From: Tricholoma matsutake
Taxonomy: Eukaryota > Basidiomycota > Agaricomycetes > Agaricales > Tricholomataceae
DNA: 64,000 nucleotides
Reading direction: 5' to 3'
Assembly (NCBI GenBank): GCA_026075535.2
Contig: AP026543.1
Span: 11,470,001 to 11,534,000 of the forward strand
Shown here: one piece after another, positions 57,065-64,000 of the stretch
Layout: every line of letters starts with the position of its first letter
How positions within the stretch are numbered: position 1 is the stretch's first letter
The notes under the pieces: generated by a model
Database searches by the model: none
Told to the model about the DNA's origin: nothing
Seen by the model: the letters and a program-made list of their open reading frames with translations, nothing else
Made by a program: the position numbers and the translations under genes

Positions 57065-58376
57065 TAGTGTTTGAAAGTCTGGTTGCATGGACCAAAAAAA
57101 AACCGGCAACCAAACCAGACCCAACTGTGGTCCAGTCTGTCTTGCAGGTTCTGCCGCAGTGGTTGTGGACCGGTCTGGTTGCCGGTTGCATAGTTTTTCA
57201 AATAATTATGGACCGGGTAAAGACTGGTTCCAACCAGTCTTTGATCATAATTTGATGTGTTGCTAAGGCAAGTGATCAACTGATTACATGTGATACAAGT
57301 AATCTGTGTGCTGGCACTGACTAAATAAGTTATTGTAGGATTGTAATGCCTTCACAGCTATGTCCATAAACCAGGATTCCACACTGTATAGAGTATATCT
57401 ACATCCACCCAAATGCACTAGTTCAATGGTGCAGTGGTTCATTCATGGTAAACACCCTTCCTCCTCATTCCTCTGAAAACTCCGTAGCACTGTAATTCAA
57501 TAACGGCTTAACCGATCCTTTCGTAAACTTGGATTAAGTACAAAGTATATTATATATATATGCTCCCAAAAGCACTAGTCAAACGATGCAACCATTCATC
57601 TATGGTAAGCAACCCTTCCTCCTTATTCCTCTCAAAACTCCGTCGGACTATAATTCAATAATGACTGAATGCATCCTTTCGTAAATTTGGATTAGACACT
57701 ATATATAGCATATATATATGCTCCCCAAAGCAGTAGTTGAACGGTACATTCATTCATTTATGGTAAGCAACCCTTCCTCCTCATTCCTCTGAAGACTCCA
57801 TAGCACTGTAACTCAATAACGGTCCAACTGATCCTTTCGTAAACTTGGATTAAATACAATATATACTATATATATGTGCTCCCTAGAGCACTAGTCAAAC
57901 GGTACAACCATTCATCTATGGTAAGCAACCCTTCCTCCTCATTCCTCTGAGAACTCTGTAGAACTGTAATTCAATAATGGTTCAATGTATCCTTTCATTA
58001 AGCTTGGATTAGATGCTACATATATGATATAGATACACCCCCCAAAGCACTAGCCACATGGTCTAGCCATTCATTTATGGTTTTGTCTGTAGTGTTTACT
58101 TATATTACTACTACTAGTTTTCAAAATATATTACTTCGAGACATGTATATTAGTGTACAAATAGTCAGTCCTGACCGGTTGTGAACTGGTCAGGACCAGT
58201 CTAAGTATGGACTGGTTTTAAACTGGTTTGGCAACCATGAGGCAACTGAGTAGGACCGGTTTACACCAGTCTGGTCCTCAGTTGCCTTGATGTTGAGCAT
58301 GTAAGCAACCGGTCCGGTCCACGGTTGCCCCTGTTGTCGTCAAAAAAACCGGACCAGACCAGACTTTTAAACACTA
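57065..58376. mobile_element. hAT-like element containing a 158-bp satellite
   Basis: 1312 bp, beginning TAGTGTTTGAAAGTCTGGTT and ending CCAGACTTTTAAACACTA, with a perfect 8-bp duplication GCTGTCTG (57057-57064, 58377-58384). Removing it restores the gypsy RT frame as NTVTDSHPLPCIDGILAD. The ends repeat the word ACCGG/CCAGTC. The interior is mostly the tandem repeat at 57395-58080. No transposase. Confidence 0.95.
57395..58080. repeat. 158-bp tandem repeat, about four units
   Basis: The marker CCCTTCCTCC starts at 57455, 57613, 57771 and 57929, exactly 158 bases apart each time. Each unit also has a TATATATA stretch and ATTCATTTATGGTAAGCAA or similar. Confidence 0.93.
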
Positions 58377-61080
58377 GCTGTCTGTCACTGTGTTGGCATT
58401 GAGTTGGCAGTAATCATTCACCCAATGTGGAAGTACTGATGAATTGGCTTTTGGGACAAGGAATGCAGGTGATGTGTGAGCAGAGGACAAAGGACATATC
58501 CAGCCAGCATCCAAGTGTTGCTGTATCAGTGTACTCCACACTTCACGAAACCTTTGTGGGCAGGAGTAATTTTGGGTGTCAATTGTTTTGCTGGCATCTT
58601 TCAGATCAATTTTACACAGTACAGTGTCCAGCATCTCATCCATGTGGGGTATCAGCCTGAACACATCTGTATACTTTTCTTTTATTTCAGCATCCAGTTT
58701 ATCAAGCTCTTGTTCTGCTGCGAGCTGCTCTATGCATACTCAAATTGCAGCAATTATGTCTATGCCATTAACACATTCACATCACGCATCCACCAATATT
58801 CAGTGAGATGCACAAACTTCTTTAAGTTCTCTCACAAGCAGCTTGCGATTAGCTTTGATCCTATTAACCATATCTCATCATTTAGCCTTTGGCTTCAATG
58901 GTATGGGAGCTATGGGGTTCATAAGGTCAAACATGCAGGTGCTATCAATGGCAGTATGGTCATGTGCATTTACAACAATACGGTTATGCAAAAGGAATGG
59001 AAGTCCTAAGATAATAGGGTGACAAAGGCTCAGTGCCACAATGGCATGGACAGTATGTGCAGAATACCAGTCATTACAATCATGCAATTTAAGTTTGACC
59101 CAGTGGGTAAGAGAGACATGCAACGAGCTATCAGAATCATTGAAAAAGGCACCAGAAACAGGAAATGGATGAGGCAGCAGGCGAGTAGGCAGGCAAAGGT
59201 GATCAACAAGTGCTTGGTCAATCAGAACTGGAGGAGAACCATGGTCAATTAATGCAAAAACAGGAATATGAGACAAGCAAGAGGCATCACAGCTATCAAT
59301 AGCACACTCCCACACAAGGTGGGGTAATAAGAAGGGGACATTGGTTCTCACTGAGTCATTAGAATCTCATGACAAATCATTATCTCCTCCCATAAGGACT
59401 GAACTCTCATTGGGTTGGTATATGGAGGTAATAGGGCAAGACAACATTCCAAGTGCTGATGCAATTGGGAGAGGTGGGGGGGGCAGTCATGGGTTGAGGA
59501 GGGCTGAGCTAATTGCACTGACTAAGGTAGGAAACTCATCTCTAGGGATGGGCAGGCTAGGCAGCTTGTTTTGCTTTTGTGCCTCATTGACACTTGCCAT
59601 TGAGCATTTGACATATCCATCATCAGTAGGGAACTTGCAGAAGTGATTCTCAGGCATGTAGAAGCCTCGACACTTCTTACACCTGTTATATGTCTTGAGA
59701 TACTTTTGTTCATGGTTGGTGAGCTTAGGAGGGTGTGACAATGAAGATGATGGTGGGGCTTGCCCCCGAGGGTTGGATGAAGATGCACCACAAGAGTAGG
59801 GGGCACGATGCAAACCATCTGAGAGACCTACACTGGATCCAGAGTGTTTCAGGCTCCTAGCTGCATCTTCCACATCATGCTTGTGGGCAGTACAATCCTC
59901 AATAAGCTTCTGGTCCAGTTTGGTCAGAGTATTGACAAAGGACTGGAGCCTAGCCTCAGCTTTCAACATGTCAGAGGCAGCCTTTAACATGCCAGCAGCT
60001 GCGGTAGCATCAGCATCACCAGGTGTGTCATTCTCTTTTTCCGAGTCATCATCGGAGGACTCATGGTTGTCCTTCCATCGATCAAAGGCAGCAGCAAGCT
60101 CATGAGATATGTTGGATTCAATTTGTGTGTGAAGTTGCAAAGGAGAAAGGTGGAATTGCAAACCCTTGAGTCAGAGGTTATCTCAGTGTAGTGAGTCTAT
60201 GAAATCGGAGAAGGCAATCTTGTTCTGCTTTGTAGAGTGTACTTTCTGAGCCAGGTCCTGCTGCCAACACTTAGGCAGCCAGTGTGTACATACCTTTGCC
60301 ATGAAATCGGCGAAGGAGAGCATCGAAAGTAAATCCTGTTGGGACTGATACCAGTCTGAGAACAAAGGGTCTTCAAATGAGTACATGATGTGATCAATGT
60401 AGTTCTTGACCTCAAGACCTTCTTTGTTTTGAAGGTAACTGCATGGGTGATGTTTGAAATGGTGCAGTCACTTGGGCATCATAGTGCTGGCCAATATCAT
60501 TGGCCATTTCCCATTGTTCAGGCTCAGGATAGTGGAGGGCATAGTCAATGACATGTTGGTTGTTAACATGATGACATGGTAATTGTCAGAGGATAACAAC
60601 GGATGTCGATGGCATGGTGCTGCAGTAGGGAGAGGGGATGAGGCAGGAGGGCATGGAGGAGCACTTGAGAGGGTAGAGGGAGGTGATGTATGCATGTCAT
60701 CAGTGTTGATGGGCAGATGAACAGGATGTGCAAAGCACAGGAAGTACGTGTGTTGTGAGTCAAAGGACTGATGGTTGTTTGAGGCAAGCTCACAGTGTGC
60801 TGTGGGCAGTCATTTGTTGCCCATGGCAAGGACCAGGGTGGATGTCAAGGAGGGAAGCATGCTGTGGTTGACAATGGCAGGTGTGGACGATGGCAGTGTT
60901 GAGTTGATCTTGGTGTCTGAGGTGAGAGGGCACGGTGTGTGGCCACTAGTAAGAGCACTTGAGCCATAAGCCTTCCTCGTTCTACTGCATGTAGTGAGGG
61001 ATACGGTGAGAGACAGTGTTTGAGAAGACAGTGCTCTACTGTCAGCAGAAGTAGTTGTTAGTGTGGTAAAACTCAAAGTT
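58377..61080 (-). mobile_element. Decayed gypsy element G4, 5' half (gag, protease, RT start)
   Basis: Minus-strand order: a Pro/Ser/Thr-rich N-terminal region (61076-60468), Gag capsid-like segment (MYSFEDPLFSDWYQSQQDLL, 60386-60183), Gag with a zinc site (YNRCKKCRGFYMPENHFCKF, 60161-59487), protease (FALIDHGSPPVLIDQALVDH, 59351-58878), and RT fingers (LDAGWICPLSSAHTSPAFLV, VLPHWVNDYCQLN, 58664-58378). The protease has DHG, as in the old element at 4 kb. No LTR was found at either end. Confidence 0.8.
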
Positions 61081-61990
61081 CATGGTGTCCAAGCAGAAGT
61101 AGTCGTTAGCATGGTAAAACTCAAGATTCATAGCATCCAATCATTCTCATGGTAAAACTAAAAATTATATGGCATTGTCATTGTCAAAAAAAGTGGAAGC
61201 CTGCCCCATAATTGGAGGGGGTAGGCAACACTATGGCAGAGAGAGAAAGAGAAAGAGAAAGAGACTGAACTCACTACTAATCACACAGCAGATAGGACAA
61301 CAATGTGATATTTAGAAGCAAGTAGGGTAAGATACAAGAGTCTAGGGGGGGAACATAATGGGGAAAGGGAAGAATGGGGATTCTACCTATGTGGCATTTC
61401 TTATTAGTCAGAATATGAACCATGTACAAACAGGCATCAATGGTGTTATGTAAGCCAGGCTTACAATCTAAAGAGATTTTATAAACCAAATGTTGAATAT
61501 CTTCCACCAATTATCTACAAGAACTCCCCCAGAATATTTCATGATTCAAAGAACAAGGCTGGGAGACACAAAAACAAAAGATATTCAAAATTTGCTCTAT
61601 AAAATCTCTTTGTATACATATGAATTGGTTGTGTGCAACAGCTTTAGGCAAGCCAACACAAACTGAATGACTAATTTCGAGTTTCACAATGTGATGTGCT
61701 CAGAACATGTCGATGCAAAATAGCACTCAATAATCTACATTTTACATGATACTACCTATCTCAGGCATCTTTTTATCACTATAAGCACACCTTTTATTGA
61801 TTAGATTACCCATATTGGTGTTGTGTCACTTTCACAATGCAATTTTGTCTTTACCCATTTTGGAATGGCACATGACCTTGGTGGGTTGTGGATGTCCTCT
61901 ACCTTACATGTTTGGTAGGTATGCTATGGCCATGAACTAAATTAAATGAAAATAAAACCCCTCGCACCAGACACATGAGCATTGTCATCT
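61081..61990. other. No gene recognised
   Basis: AT-rich, with a short GAGAAA repeat at 61236-61263. It may include the 5' untranslated region or LTR of G4, but no partner LTR exists to prove it. Confidence 0.4.
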
Positions 61991-62910
61991 ATCCATCCCT
62001 GCCATTCTTGTGACCTCCTGCATGCTTGTAGCCACAAGTGCAGTGGCTTGCAGTGGTGCAGGGTGCTGCTTTGTCCCCAGGTGCATCATTGACTGTAGAT
62101 CCCTTGTGCATGGTCAATGTCGTGCCCCTCCCCATTTTCACTGTGGTTATTGTCCTGTCTCTCATTGGTGGTCCTCATTGTGGTCTCCATGGTCCTGCTC
62201 CTCATTGCCCCTCCCACTGCCATTCTTGTCCATGCCATCAAATGTGGGTCCTTTGTCATTGTCGTGGGGTGTTGGGTGTGCATGCTGGTGTCCATTGTCA
62301 TAATAGGGTGGTTGTACCAGTGGTGAGGGTCCTGGGTCATGCTCAGTCATCACCTCATTCTCATTGCTGTAGTCATGGTCATGGTCATGCTCTTGATTTA
62401 GGTGATCTTCCATGGGTGCTGGTGCTCATTGTTGATGTTGTTGGTTACTAGCACCCACCATCCACCCTGCGAGCAGTGGCTCACAGGGCTGGGGATGGGT
62501 GATGGGTTGTCTGTTGTTGTTGTGGGCACTGGGGCAGGTGCTGGGCTGTTTCTTGTCAATGTGGAGCCCTGGTGCTTTGTTTTGTCACCTTAGGGTGGTT
62601 ATCCATGGTTGGGCATGGGGTGGGACCATTGTTGCAACATGTTTATGACCTAAAAGTAATGAAAACAGTTAGTTGGTTGAAAGAAACAAGAAACAAGAAA
62701 CAGAGCTAGGGCACAAACGACATCTCATTTGTGCCCATTTTGGGTGCAAAGGCTCGTTTACTGTCTCAGCTGTCATTTTCTGGCATGGTGGCAGAGTTGT
62801 CGGCATGTTTGGAATCCAAATCAACAGAAATGTTCCCATCACATGTTGGGTGCAGCACATGTGATGCGTCAAAGCCTGGTGAATTTGCATTTCCTTGAAA
62901 GAGGGAGGAT
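61991..62910. repeat. Non-coding repeat block with palindrome and cassette
   Basis: A GT/CC-rich tract (62000-62430) resembles those at 12.6, 19.0 and 34.4 kb. A perfect palindrome around GAGCAGTGGCTC lies at 62465-62488 and hairpin-intron cassette 8 at 62650-62736. Open frames occur in several phases with no motifs. Terminal repeats were not found. Confidence 0.5.
62650..62736 (-). other. Hairpin-intron cassette 8
   Basis: The palindrome at 62709-62736 is GGGCACAAACGAC with CATTTGTGCCC: both arms carry the same compensating change (GCAC with GTGC), so pairing is kept. On the minus strand a pyrimidine-rich stretch with branch AACTAAC and acceptor ACTTTTAG follows. The donor has decayed to GCTCTG. 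Confidence 0.5.
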
Positions 62911-63163
62911 GGCTGTGCAAAAGCAGTTGGACAGCTGGACAGCCAGACAGTCAGACAGACTTTCCAAGGTACAGACTTTCTGGGATCAGGGGAGGGGCTC
63001 TGAGGCCTTATCCGAGATTTGTCATCACATGTTTTGACACTTCATTTACAACTCATATTCAACCAATATATGTCCCTGATGTATCAGGTAGTGATTTGGT
63101 GTAGATAAAGTTTTCAACATATCCAATGTGTTGTTTTGGTCCTTCCACTTCTGACTGCCTGCT

Positions 63164-64000
63164 ATGGGGAAGAAGAAAAAGGTAAGTGCACATTACTTAA
63201 TCATGCATTCAGCCAGCTGCGTCAACACCGTGTTGTTGATACTTTACAGTCCGGAGTCTCATCAGGATTTGATGTGTTGAGTATCCAATACTGTTTGTCA
63301 TGCTCTATGGATGTCAAGATTGGCCTAGGAGGAGAAGCCAATTGGGAGGTCCACCTCAAAAGTTCAACCCATATTCAGTCTGAGCAAGCAAAAGCACAGA
63401 AAATATCTGCTTCACAGTTTTTCAGCAAGTTTTTACCCAAGTCTCGGGACCCTCCAGCATTGACATCTTCTGCAGTGATAAACCTTCTGAGCATGATCTC
63501 TCCAGAACCATTTGATCACAATGATTTTGGCCAGGCACACATGATCTCTCCTGACTCTGTGCCCATCAATCTTGCTGATCACATCAATCACATGGTATCC
63601 TCATCTGAGATGCACACTACCTCACAGTATCATAGATCAGACACCCCCATCCCTGGCCCTTCATGCTTCACAGAGCCTCCTAGTCTTCTAGTTCAACTTT
63701 GGACAGCGTCAAAAGATCTTCCAGTGTCAGTACCATATGGGACTACCAACAACGATCTTGCACAATTTGCAGGTGATCCTGCAGGTGAGGTAGCAGATAT
63801 TGATGTAGATGAGTGATGGGAATACATCAATAAATCAATGGACCAAATTCTTGGCTATGGGATCACTCCAGATGTGTTATCAAAGCTTATTCACTGAGGA
63901 CCTCTCAGGATGGATGGGGTGTGTAGTTGGATGGAGAGTTGTATCAAAAACTTAGGGATTGAGCTTGTTCTGTTAGAAGGCCATATCAACTGACTGCTCA
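63164..64000 (+). pseudogene. Zinc-finger protein of a repeated fungal family, broken, runs off window
   Basis: A short first exon (63164-63181, MGKKKK) is followed by a GTAAGT...TTTACAG intron (63182-63249) and a long exon from 63250. That exon encodes CLSCSMDVKIGLGGEANWEV and then HLKSSTH, a C2H2/BED-like finger, followed by a Ser/Pro-rich region. A TGA at 63814 ends the open frame, but the same phase continues with WEYINKSMDQILGYGITPD and GVCSWMESCIKNLGIELVLL, interrupted by more stops. I remember this tail from repeated agaricomycete proteins near transposons. The function is unknown. Confidence 0.55.

Noticed and set aside
57395..58080. Possible LTR or gene repeats in the 158-bp array
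   Set aside because: The units are head-to-tail, AT-rich and non-coding inside a bounded hAT-like element, so a satellite array explains them.

Overview
This is a eukaryotic window that reads as the genome of a basidiomycete fungus, most likely a mushroom-forming agaricomycete. The evidence is short GT-AG introns with CTAAC-like branch points, three compact host genes with agaricomycete-type proteins, a hAT transposase gene and a Harbinger-type transposase of kinds common in agaricomycetes, chromodomain Ty3/gypsy and Ty1/copia retrotransposons, and DUF6818-type repeat proteins. The species cannot be named from the sequence.

Layout. A gene island lies at 25.3-32.0 kb, with almost continuous transposable elements on both sides. 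The island holds a conserved fungal protein of unknown function (25345-26858, +), an EMB8/YheT-type alpha/beta hydrolase (27180-29013, +), and a TCF25/Rqc1-family protein (29065-32009, -). The last two converge with about 50 bases between their stop codons.

Left flank (1-25.3 kb). It contains a broken DUF6818 gene, a short hAT-like MITE, and an old gypsy element (minus strand) whose gag is split by a young, nearly complete chromodomain gypsy element (5163-11209, 426-bp LTRs, target duplication GGGGC). Next comes a Harbinger-type transposase gene split by a hAT-like element, which is itself split by a 1.35-kb solo-LTR-like repeat. Further right are a decayed tRNA-like SINE and a complete hAT element (20169-24412) with a multi-exon transposase and a perfect 8-bp duplication.

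Right flank (32.2-64 kb). It contains a diverged tandem duplication, a copia LTR carrying a hAT MITE, the 5' part of that copia element, and a second copia element on the minus strand with two nested insertions. Then follow a gypsy element (44.6-53.5 kb) interrupted by a solo LTR and by a 4.5-kb DNA element that holds further nested repeats, a giant inverted repeat, a tRNA-like sequence, a decayed gypsy element (minus) with a 1.3-kb hAT insertion, and a broken zinc-finger gene at the right end.

Many boundaries are supported directly by target-site duplications (8 bp for hAT, 5 bp for gypsy, 4 bp for the TGAT...ATCA family). Several are also supported because removing the insertion restores the reading frame of the host element. 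Insertion order can therefore be read from the nesting.

The most unusual signal is a cassette present in eight copies, mostly inside non-coding repeat blocks. A palindrome (consensus GGGCCCAAAYGAY...RTCRTTTGGGCCC) lies directly against what looks like a spliceosomal intron. Most of the same blocks also carry a second palindrome centred on GAGCAGTGGCTC. I know of no description of this module. It may mark a family of spliced non-coding transcripts made by non-autonomous elements.
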